Source: Tiliqua scincoides (lineage: Eukaryota > Chordata > Lepidosauria > Squamata > Scincidae). Taken from it: 64,000 nt of DNA. Position 1 is the stretch's first letter. Every line of letters starts with the position of its first letter. A program made the position numbers and the translations under genes. The notes below the pieces were generated by a model. It had not been told where the DNA came from. It searched no databases and worked only from the letters and a program-made list of their open reading frames with translations. Location of the stretch: positions 101,998,659 to 102,062,658 of the forward strand of contig NC_089822.1 of assembly GCF_035046505.1 (NCBI RefSeq), in the 5' to 3' direction. Positions 10,196 through 20,134 of the stretch are shown piece by piece.

Positions 10196-12344
10196 CGCAG
10201 TGGTATTCCTAAGAGGGCAAGGGGGGCAAATGCCCCATGGTGCCACCAGAGGTAGTAATTTTCAAATTCCAGAGGCCTCCGAAGGCCCACAGATGGCAGG
10301 GGGGCGGCACGAGGTGGGGGTACCCGGTACTGGCCCCGGGTGGCACAGGGCTCAGGATGACCAGCAGCTGTATGTCTGGATGCTATTTTGTCATTTTTTA
10401 AAAAGAACTGTGCTAGAAGCATGACTGAGGCGTGCTAGAAACATCACTTCCTCCTATTTCCAATCTGAAAAATAAACGCTGCCACTGAGAGGCATGGGAT
10501 TTCCCCTTCCTTATTTCATGGTGTGCATTGTCCTTGCACCCCCTGTTGAACAGAAAATTCAAGCAGGGCCTCTAAGAGGAATTTTATCAGGGGTCACAAA
10601 GTTTCTTTAGGAGCCCTTTGAAAAGGAGGAAGGGTGAAACAGAGTGGGGGGTGGTGACAGGTAAGCAGAATGTGGGCAGAGAGGGGTGAAACAGGGTGGG
10701 GGAAGGGTGGAGACAACTGGAAAAGTCTTTGGAGCCAGGTCTACCCACCCATGTGGCATCGACAGCCAGATACAGTAATATGGAAAACCAAACACACTCC
10801 TAAGGCTCTCTAATATCTTTTTAAATATAGAAAATCATGCAGAAAATTAGCATCATCATATTTAGGATCACACTAGAATGAGAAATGTCCTGTGTGTACC
10901 AAAACTTGCTTCTGCAGCAGCTGTAGTCTTGCAGCTGTGTCCGTCCCTACCACTCTTTCACGGTAACCAGATCCACAAGCCAAACAGCTACTGTAGCAAT
11001 TCACTTTCGTCCTAGATTTGACAGTGTTAAGGAGTGTCATGCATGTATTCCTCGGCCTGCATATATAGCTTGCCAATAGCTGCAGCCTCACTCTCATGGT
11101 AGTGTCCCCAGCATCCCATGCAGGCATCAAGTCTGAGTAGATAGGAAAATGTAAGCTCCCAGGAAATTTCTGGGTCCCCTCCTTTGGCTCCTGGGCCCCA
11201 GTACAAATTAACCCCCTTTGCCCCCTCTCCTAGGCTCTGAATTCAAATTTGGTACCTGTGTAGACTTTCTGGGGCAGAGTACCTGAGGTAAGTCATCTGA
11301 TCAGATAGATATTAGTATTCTTCCCATCTGTGTTCTGAGAGCAGCAGACTACTTCTACAAAGTGCCCTTTCTCCATAGTTCCCCTGTGGGTGCTCTGAGT
11401 GCACATCACATGAGTTTAGAGAGGTGTAGCCACATGCTACATACCCTATTGTTTGAGTTGGGCCATGAGGAATTTTTGAACCTTTTGAACCCCTCTGCAT
11501 GCACACACCTCCCCAACTTGTCTCCCCTTCTGCTCATGCTTCCTCCTTCCTGTGACAAGGCACACCATGCTGTCAGTGGGGGACTCATATCCTCCAATGC
11601 TCTTATAAATAATGACCCTTCACCAAACTCCCACGGCACACCTGGGGACCATTCACGGCACACCAGTGTGCCACGGCACAGTGGTTGAAAATAGCTGGCT
11701 TGGAGCATTGTAGGGGGAGAGGGAAGAGAAGAGAAATTGCCAGACCAGGCTCTTCTCCCTCTCTCCACCACCAGAAGCCAAGGGCCCTGGACAGCTCCTA
11801 GGAGAATCTCATTGACTCTTGCAGAAGTCACTGCAATCTCAAAGTTCACTTAGGAAAACCTCATGCAGCCACTCTAGATTTTAGAGTCATGTGGTGAATG
11901 TTACATATAGAGTTATGAAAATTTAGAGTCACTGCATTGTTTTAGGTTTTCCTAAATGAACATTGAGAAGATTACTGTGACTCCTGCAGCAGCTAATGAG
12001 AGAGTAGCATGATGACAGTCCAGAGGAAGCTGTATGTATGCTATTAGCCCAAAGTCCCTGGCACTGAGACCTCATCCAGATCCTTGAAGGACACTTACTT
12101 CTCTCCATTGTGAAAACTACCTATTTATTCCTACTCTCTGCTCAATGTTTTCAAAACAGTTACTGATCCGTATGGAGACTGTACACTTATGTCATCACTT
12201 CTACATTTACTCAGGAACTATTGATGAAGGACCTTGTCAAAAGCTTCTTGAAAATTACAGTGTCTACCAGGTTAACACATCCACATATTTGCTGACCCAC
12301 ATAAGTAACCCTTAATGGTTTGCAAGGCAGGCCTTTTCTATGCA

Positions 12345-12412
12345 TTAGCCAGGTGTTGTGTTTGCTTTCCAGGTGTTTTGTTTGCAGTAGCCAGGTGTTT
12401 TGTTTGCATTGA
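12345..12412. repeat. Short tandem repeat, about 3 units of CCAGGTGTTTTGTTTGC
   Basis: Three successive units AGCCAGGTGTTGTGTTTGC / TTCCAGGTGTTTTGTTTGC / AGCCAGGTGTTTTGTTTGC, differing by one or two bases. Confidence 0.75.
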
Positions 12413-12429
12413 AGCCAAATGCATAATTA

Positions 12430-12800
12430 GAATTTAGCATGGGGGATTGTCCCTTATATTGCTTTGCTTCTAGAAGGAGCTGTTGGCTACTTTGATCCTT
12501 TAGGGTCACTCCAGTGTTCTTAGGATGTTCCAGATCCATTCTTATATAATGAAACATCTTTCTGCTATCAGTAGGGAGAGCTTTCTAATTCACAACCTAT
12601 TTGTTTTGGCAGTGGTGGGGCTAGGTAAGCAGGTGTACAAAGTTTGTCTTGGCAGGAAGTGTAGAATGCCATCTCCAAGATGTCTAATAGCCAGAAGGTG
12701 AGGATGTGACTATGCAGTAGATGGAATTGGAGAGAACGAAGTATGCCCATTTCAATAATGGGTAACTTTTATTACCAGCAGAGTAATCATGAGAAGTGGC
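12430..12800 (+). pseudogene. Decayed duplicate of NCAPD2 exon 18 with flanking intron
   Basis: The block aligns along its length with 60790-61150, which contains NCAPD2 exon 18. An ungapped 56-base stretch (from 12653, CAGGAAGT...) matches at about 43 positions. Landmarks in the same order are AATGAAACATCTT / AATGAAATATTTT, GTTTTGG...GTGGGGCTAG, CATCTCCA, TAATAGCCAGAAGGTGAGG versus TAATGGCCAGAAGGTAAGG, and AGAGTAATCA in the downstream intron. The exon equivalent is about 12573-12697 (roughly 125 bp versus 133). Because intron sequence is included on both sides, it is a genomic duplicate and not a processed copy. Small indels break the reading frame. No neighbouring NCAPD2 exons could be recognised. 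Confidence 0.72.
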
Positions 12801-13252
12801 AAACTGGTATTGGAAGCTGTGAAGCATCCAATACTTTCTGTGTTGTAATCAGCTCCATTGTTTTCTTGCACATCTCTCCTACTTGAAGGTGTTAGGCTTG
12901 TGAAATCTTACCAGTGTGGCATAGAAACCGAACTATCCTCTTAGTTATATAAATATGTTTGATTTGTATTTGTCTTAATTAAGCAAGTTCCATTGAGCTT
13001 TAAAATCCCACGTTGCCTGAGCCCTTGTTTCTGGCAGAGATTTAGTTTGAATAAACATTTTGAACACTTAATATACATTGCTTCAGGACTGCCAGGTTCC
13101 ATCTTCCCTCCACCCACCAGTGGATTTTTGAACACTGCTGTCACTCCGGTACATGGTACATAGCTAAATTCTCAGAATCCCGCCATCCAGGGTTGGTACT
13201 CAGGAGGACAGAGTGTTCCACTGCATTCCAGCCATGAACCATCATCCTATAG

Positions 13253-13724
13253 CAGGAGTGCCCAAACCCCGGCCCTGGGGCCACATGCGGCCCTTGAGGC
13301 CTCTCAATGCGGCCCTCAGGGAGCCCCCAGTCTGCAATGAGCCTCTGGCCCTCCGGAGATTTGTTGGAGCCCGCACTGGCCCTACACAGTCGCTTTCAGC
13401 GTGAGGGCAACTGACCTCTTGCGTGAACTGTGGGATGAGGGCTTCCTCCACTACTTGCTGTTTCATGTCTGTTTCACATCTGTGATGCAGTAGCGGCAGC
13501 AAAGGAAAGGCCAGCCTTGCTTTGTGCAAGGCCTTTTATAGGCCTTGAGCTACTGCAAGACCTTCATTCATTCATATAAGGTCCACCTCTACTATATTAA
13601 TTTATGTAAACTTATGTAATTTTATTCAAATTTTAAATGTAAATTAATTCTTTTTTCCCCTGGCCCCCGACACAGTGTCAGAGAGATGATGTGGCCCTCC
13701 TGCCAAAAACTTTGGACACCCCTG
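13253..13724. mobile_element. hAT-like MITE (family C), 472 bp, 8-bp TSD
   Basis: Terminal inverted repeats CAGGAGTGCCCAAACCC and AAACTTTGGACACCCCTG. Flanking 8-bp duplication TCCTATAG at 13245-13252 and 13725-13732, the hallmark length for hAT elements. The interior begins CGGCCCTGGGGCCACATG. Further copies: 15475-15922, 42112-42541, 63098-63525, and a variant at 45892-46194. No transposase. Confidence 0.85.
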
Positions 13725-14030
13725 TCCTATAGGTTCTTTTCTCCTACTTTTATAGTTAATGCTCTTTTTTAGTCCACTCAAATAGCCTTTTCACTTGAGG
13801 CATGATCTGCCCCTCCATTGCTACCCCAAATAGCTTCTAACTCTCAGGTATTTGGCATAGCTCCAAACTGACACCATTAGCTCACTGTCTCCCCACCATC
13901 ACCCTGCTCATCTGATAACAAGCCACCTGGTGGTTACTCCCTTCTCAGAGCAATAACTTTCCAGCCTGGCATCTAAATTCTCAGTTTTATTCCTCTGGCT
14001 GGGCATCCTCTGGCTTCTCCATCTACTTCA

Positions 14031-14404
14031 GGCAGGAGGTCTGGCTCAGTTGGTAGAGCTGCCGCCTTGTATGCCTGAAGATCTGGGGCTGCCAGTTCGA
14101 AACAACCAGAAATACCCGAGAACTGACAACACGCTGATATACCGATGAGCTGACCCTAGGTGGCAGAAAGGGGTTGCCGTCAAGTGGAGCGTGGGAGGCG
14201 AAGGGCCAGAGAGAGGCCAGACTGGGAAGGAATCCAGCTGGAAGGAGGAGTTCTACGAAAGACTAGAACTATTCAATTGTAAAAATCCCTACAGGGGTTT
14301 AGAACAGCCTGCCTATGTAAACCGCCTTGGATTAAAGTCTGAGGAGAAATCTGATGACCAAAAAAAGGCGGTATATAAATACCTGTATAAATATAAATAC
14401 TTCA
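14031..14404 (+). mobile_element. tRNA-headed SINE with (ATA)-rich tail
   Basis: The 5' head GGTCTGGCTCAGTTGGTAGAG...CCAGTTCGAAAC carries pol III A- and B-box-like motifs. The 3' part ends CCGCCTTGGATTAAAGTC...GGCGGTATATAAATACC plus an AT-rich tail. A short direct repeat TACTTCA flanks it (14024-14030 and 14398-14404). The same family recurs at 14903-15290 with a (TTA)n tail. The head is a SINE promoter, not a functional tRNA gene. Confidence 0.75.
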
Positions 14405-14902
14405 AATAATTTCACACTTCCCTCCAATCTGAATTTTACAGAAAGAGCAACTCATTTCAAAGCCCCAGCATTATTCTTCCCACATTTCCCCACTCACTCC
14501 GCTGAGAGGATGCAACTGGAGGATACCCTGTCTCTGTGACATCCCCCTTTCCCTGTGTAGAATATTGCAGTACCACAAGAGTCCCCTTTGCCTGCCTGCT
14601 CCTGCCTCTGGAACCAGCTTTGCATTGTCAATGTATCTCATCCTGTCAAAACAGGAATGTGAACAGTTCAGAGGATACAGTGGGCCCTCCTTCTCTGCAG
14701 GCTTGGCCTCCACTGATTTGATCAATTACAGATGCTGTATTGCCTCAGGGCAGTATAAGGTGCTCCTGGAAGCTGCTTCCAGGTCACATAGAGACCCACA
14801 ACCTGTTTCATTGGCCCTGGAGTGCCCCCAATGTAATGCAGAAGCATTTCCCAAACTGTGTGTCACAGCTCAGACAAGTATCTGAGTATATACAGGAGTA
14901 TG

Positions 14903-15290
14903 GGCAGGAGGTCTGGTCTAGAGGGTAGAGTCTCCGTTTGCCTGAAGATAACATCTGAAGATCGCCAGTTTGAGGCCACCAGCACTGTGAACGGCGAGAC
15001 CTTGAAGCAGCTGACAAGCCTAGCTGAATTATGCTGAGTTATTCCACCTGCTCTTTGGCTGCTGTCAGCCTGTGTGGGAGGAAAATGGAGGCCAGAATGT
15101 GATACCAGATCATAAAAGATCCATCTGAAATGTTGTGGTTCTTGAAAGACAGAACCTTCTTCAATTGTAAAAATCCCTATTGGGATTTAGTATAGCCTGC
15201 CTATGTAAACTGCCTTGAATTAAAGTCTGAGGAGAAATCTGACGACCAAGAAAAGCAGTATATAAATACCTGTATTATTATTATTATTAT
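14903..15290 (+). mobile_element. tRNA-headed SINE, second copy
   Basis: Same family as 14031-14404. The head GGCAGGAGGTCTGGTCTAG is mutated and the middle is longer and diverged. The 3' tail CTGCCTTGAATTAAAGTC...AAATACCTGTATTATTATT is well conserved. Confidence 0.75.
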
Positions 15291-15474
15291 ATACCAGCAT
15301 TTGCTACCAAAAATACTGTGAAGCATGAAGGGACGATGCATAATTCTCTAGATACAGAGTGAATGCAAGTTACAATCAATAATTCCAATGTTCTCCAACA
15401 TGTCCACTGAACATCTTCATAGGATTCCTCTACATATTTTGTTTGCCGTGAGACACCATTTCTATGTTCTGAGA

Positions 15475-15922
15475 CAGGGGTGTCGAAACTTTTTGGCAGG
15501 AGGACCATGTCATTTCTCTGACACTGTGTTGGGAGCCCGGAAAAAAGTTGATTTACATTTTGAATTTGAATAAATTTGCATAAATTAATACATTAGAGAT
15601 GGAACTTATATGAATAAATGAAGATCTTGCAATATCTCATGACCTATAAAAGGCCTTGCACAAAGCAAGGCAGGCCTTTCCTTTGCTGCCACTGCTATAT
15701 CATCAACGTGAAACAACAAGCAATGGAGGGAGCCCTCGTCCCACAGCTCACACAGATCGTGACAGGTCAAACAGTTGGCTGTCACGCTGAGAGCAGTTGC
15801 GTCGGGCCAGCACGGGCTCCAGCAAGTGCCCAGAGTGCCAGAGCTTGGGGGCTCCCAGCGGGCCATATTGGGAGTCCTCGAGGGCCACAAGTGACCCCAG
15901 GGCCAGGGTTTGGGCACTCCTG
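15475..15922. mobile_element. hAT-like MITE (family C), reverse orientation, 8-bp TSD
   Basis: Ends CAGGGGTGTCGAAACTTTT and GTTTGGGCACTCCTG. Flanks TTCTGAGA (15467-15474) and TTCTAAGA (15923-15930) match at 7 of 8 bases. Confidence 0.8.
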
Positions 15923-16374
15923 TTCTAAGAGGAATGCAGAGAACAAAAGGGTGGCAACATAAGTGTAATGGAACATATCAGAAGATACAATATCCTTTTA
16001 TACACAAAAATGAGTGCTAAACCCTTGTGCAGAGAGGTTCAATACACTTGCTTGAAGCTGTTGGGGATCTAGAGACTTTCCACTTGGTTTAGTGCTGGCA
16101 CCATGGCCACAGCATGAAAAATTTGCCAAAAGGCAACTGTTTCAGCATCTTCCCTATAGCAAATATACCATCAGTACTGACCCTAAAACTTGACTGAAGA
16201 GGATGATGTATTCCTGTTAACTACATACTACACATTTGACCACAGATCATCTAATTCTACCTCCACTTAGGTAACATGGTGGATAGTAGGTGTGACAAAG
16301 GCCTGTATTTTAATAAAACTGAAATATGGGAAGAAGGTATACTTCTTTGCGTTGCCCACCTGAACCTAAATGAC

Positions 16375-16534
16375 AGTGATTCCCAAACTGGTGACTCCCT
16401 TAACCTACTGGTCTGGGCCACTGGCCACAGCTCCCCATTAGGACTACCATCCTATACATTGTAAAGGGGGCAGCTTTTCTGTGAGGATGCTGAAGTCTCT
16501 AGGAAGCAACAACTCACTCTTTAGGAACCACTGC
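16375..16534. mobile_element. Short hAT-like MITE (CAGTGATTCCCAAACTGG ends)
   Basis: Left end CAGTGATTCCCAAACTGGTG and right end CTTTAGGAACCACTG are roughly inverted. About 160 bp, with no coding content. Confidence 0.5.
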
Positions 16535-17468
16535 ATTAAGGTGATGACATCTACCCTGAGTTAGGAGTTGATGTGGAAAGACTTAGCCCACTCCTATTCT
16601 TGTGCATTAAATGTCTCCCCAGTAGTTAAATACGGGGCATATATTGGCTCAACCAGATCAGTCACTTGGCCTATATCATCCAGTAACAGGTTCACATTGT
16701 TTTTAAGGAAACTTTTTTATTCAAGCGATTCACTGACTCCAAGGCTGCCATGAGAGCATGGGATTAGTCATATCTTATATGAAACTCTGCACCCATCCTA
16801 TTGTTTGGATAGATATCCTCTTTGATCCCCAATAAGAATACTACAGGGACAAATGATTTGAGGCTTACACTGGTTGTGCAGAACAAAAACAGTCTACTAA
16901 TATCTAAAAATGAGAAGCAAACTGAAGAGATGTGTCCCCTCAGGCCAAGACGGCTTCACTTTACTTTTCTGTGATTCTGATGGGCAAGATCCTGGAATAA
17001 ATATGAAATCTAGAATGGATCTAGCACAAATAGCAGGGTACCAGTACCCACCCACACTGACACCAGAGAGTGATACAGCACACACTGGAAAGGGAGAACA
17101 GGCAAGCAGTAACTTGTCAGCTTCTGGGATCAAAACTATAGCAAGGTCTCCAGAAAGTACTAATCCCTTTGATGATGTGCACTGTCTGCAGCAGCTCTAG
17201 GGATAACTCAAACTGGGAAGGGTGGTTGAGATGGCGAGGTAGAGCTAGGCCAAGACTTTGCACGTCATCTACTCATCAGGGCAGCAACTTTGCCTGTTAC
17301 TTTTGAATGGATGGTGTGGAAAAGTAAAACTACATTGCTGTAACTCCCACCCACCTAAAGCCACTGTCAAAGAAAGTATTTTTTTAAAAGCCCACCATCA
17401 CCACATCAAGCACAGTAACTGCACTTCAGCCTTGCTTCCTTAGCTTCAGGCTGAGAGAGGCTCCATTT

Positions 17469-17469
<1 letters not shown>

Positions 17470-17504
<35 letters not shown>
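17470..17504. repeat. (CA)n microsatellite
   Basis: About 17 uninterrupted AC units. Confidence 0.97.
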
Positions 17505-17506
<2 letters not shown>

Positions 17507-17874
17507 ACACCTTCCCATCCTCATTCAACATTTTGTTGAATCCAACATTTTGTTAACATTCTAACACAGAAATTCTCATGCACTGCCATCTATAGTGGCT
17601 GAAAATACCATTTTGAAGGATGTATTCATTTTTCTTTTCTTTCCAGACCAGAACCACTACTAGTGAACTCTAACTTATGTTTCCATCTCTACCATAATGA
17701 ACTGTATGCTGATGTTACAGCCCTTAGGCAGTATTGATCTTGTCTGTTCAGCTGCAACCATCTTCTTCTACCATGTTTAGACAGAAGAGGCAGACTCATT
17801 CAAGTGACAGAAGTGTTTGTTTGCAGAGGTTGGAGTGTATTGACTGTTACACATGCCAGAGGAAAGAATACAGC

Positions 17875-17880
17875 TTTATT
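17875..17880 (-). terminator. Candidate polyadenylation signal for VAMP1L
   Basis: AATAAA on the minus strand (TTTATT on plus), about 2.26 kb downstream of the VAMP1L stop and just beyond the block homologous to the VAMP1 3' flank. Position is the only support. Other signals could be used. Confidence 0.3.
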
Positions 17881-20134
17881 CCCAAATAGAAACCCAAACC
17901 ACCTGTGAACTGGTATACTTTTGGCCCATCTTTTGAGAGACAACAGTGGGATGGGGAGAGAGACACACATCATATATAAATATGTACAGACATGGAAAAT
18001 AAGCCCAGTTGCTCCATACAGGACTTTCTTAATATAGCAGTAGAAAGAACCAACATCTTGTCCGAACAAGATGAAGGGAGCCCTATGGGGTCATAGGACT
18101 GAACTTTCTCTTATACCAATTATACTACCATGATCCCATTCCAGGTCCTCTTCAGGGGTCATGCTCCTGTTGGCACAGTTCGAATGAGATGAGAGGGGTT
18201 TGCTCAAGGAGAAGTTTGCAGCTTCATTCTTCACTGTCCCCCAAGGTGAGGAAAGACAGGGGACTGCAAGGAGATGACTCTAAGCAAATGAAATGCTGGT
18301 GTGTGCAGTAGACCCCTTTGCAACATGGTGTATGGGAGAGTAGAGGCCTTTCCTCCCCTTCAATTATATTTGCTCTATCTATGTCTACTGGCAGAACTTC
18401 TTTCTTTTTCAGATTTTGCTGAATATCATAGCAAACGTGATTCGGTGCACTCAATTGGCCTTTCTCAGATTATGCTACATGGCTGTTCCATTTCCTGTGC
18501 CATGTTTCTGACAGCCCTCCACACTGTGGAACAAAGAATTATGCAAGCCATATGTCTCCCTTCATCCAAACACACAGCCATTGCTCTGCACTCCTCTCAG
18601 CTGGAGGCAATATCTTTGTTTTGCCTTGCTCTGGAGAAGTGAAGGACCCAAATCTAATAAAATGGCTGCAACATCCAGCGATGACTTACATGGAATAGCA
18701 GGCAACATAGAATACACCATACAGGTCTTTAATATCAACTAAGGAAACTTTCAACAGGTCTGTTCAGCTGCAAGTTGAAGGAGAAGACAGGCATACACAA
18801 CCTAGCCTTGACATTCTCCCTCAGAGAAGAGGCCTTACTCTTTCTAAACCCAACATGGGTCATATCAGATATTCTCACCCCCACCCCATGGTACCCATGG
18901 AGATATGCAAAGAACCTCTAGCCTACTTCCCCCTTGCTCCTCTCATTATGTGCAGGCAAGATGAGAATAGCCAAACAGGGAGAGCCTACATTCATCTAGA
19001 TGGGGAGGGCACTCTCTGACCTTCCAAGGTTAAAACTTAAAGGGAAGTGGAATCTTGCAGGCCTAACATCCCACATACAGATAAACATGAGAATTAGCCC
19101 ATTTGATGTTTCACTTTTTCCTCAGAGTGAGAGGCAGAAGAAGGTTCCAAATTGTTCTCCCATTTTGTCTGCAAAGTTGTACCCATCTGACAAATCCTAA
19201 AGATTCAGGACCTGCAGGGTATTTTGCAGCAAAGCTACAGGTACAGATAAGCTTTGAAAGAAGCAGTGGCCCAAATACATTTACCAGAGAACTGCTTTGC
19301 CTGTCATTCATGCAGCCCCATCTGACATTGCTCATTTCTTGCCCAAGGCTCCATTTACCCACCAGAAAGCAATCAAGCTCTACAAGCAAAGAAAGAAGAG
19401 GTCTAGAGATTCCTATTCCACCAATAATTTCAAAATAAAGCTTCCCAGATCAGCACCATCAATCTGGTTGCTATTCCTGCATAAACCAGACATGTTCTGT
19501 TCTTTTCTCTTTCATTAACCATGTGTTCCTTTCAGGGCCAAGGAAAATGACTCAGAACACTTTCCTGCCACATTAATGAAGTCCATTATCACCTCAAAAA
19601 CTGTAAGGCAAGAATGCAGGATTTGGAGAACCAGACCATGTGCAGATACTGAAAGAACTAATTCTGGTCTCAGGGTACCAGATCTCTCCTTTAGGACACT
19701 GCTAAGCTCCAACTTCCCTCCTCTCCTGCTCATTACTTCAGTCACACATCTAGTGAAAGCTCTCCATGTCATAGCATTTGTTCTCCATTACTATGAGAAA
19801 TGAACAACCACAACAAGCCTCACCAAATTAAAATGCAAGTGAAAAGTGGTAAAGAAGAGAACCACCTCTGCTTCTCTTCTGCCATCCTCACCAATGAGCT
19901 GGTCCATCTCAGGGGCTCAGCAGCCAATGAAGAAACTTCTTCCTACAGGTAATGTACTCGGTTAATGTAAACAAGCACATTAAAGTCTACTACAGAAGAC
20001 AAACAATCAGGAGAGGAGAATGAATGATAAAGCCAGAAGGATGGAAAGAATTGTGTAGACAAGGAGAGAAAGGGTGGAGAAATTGATGGGAAAGAGGAGG
20101 GAGGGTTGCTGCAGACAGACAGAGGGGCACAGTC
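17881..20134 (-). other. VAMP1L 3' UTR / 3' flank, homologous to the VAMP1 3' flank
   Basis: Sequence downstream of the VAMP1L stop. The stretches 18190-18345 and 19970-20134 align with 1-180 and 1475-1640 downstream of VAMP1. Shared landmarks include CCCCCAAGGTG, GCAAATGAAATRCTGGTG and CATTAAAGTCT. This shows the duplication covered the 3' UTR as well as the exons. No separate gene is seen inside. Confidence 0.6.

Larger units (their letters stand above)
5561..12420. other. Intergenic spacer upstream of VAMP1, repeat-rich
   Basis: No gene was recognised. Apart from the repeats listed separately, it contains a hAT-like 3' half (7944-8052), several ~88-bp family B MITEs (7060-7160, 7742-7895), a partial TTTCAACC-type hAT-like copy (about 11553-11697), and a minus-strand CR1 reverse-transcriptase relic around 12150-12310 with a degraded motif-A region. 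Under the block-duplication model, decayed MRPL51/NCAPD2 remnants could lie here. None apart from 12430-12800 could be recognised by eye. Confidence 0.5.
12801..18189. other. Spacer between the NCAPD2 exon fossil and the VAMP1L 3' flank
   Basis: No gene recognised. It holds two SINEs and several hAT-like MITEs (listed separately) and a (CA)n microsatellite at 17470-17504. An open frame at 16910-17200 (96 codons, plus strand) matches no family I recognise and has no supporting splice context. The old duplication breakpoint should lie between about 12.8 and 18.2 kb. Confidence 0.5.

Noticed and set aside
14041-14105. Possible tRNA gene (A- and B-box-like motifs)
   Set aside because: The stretch is the head of a dispersed SINE with a long 3' body and direct repeats, and does not fold as a complete tRNA.
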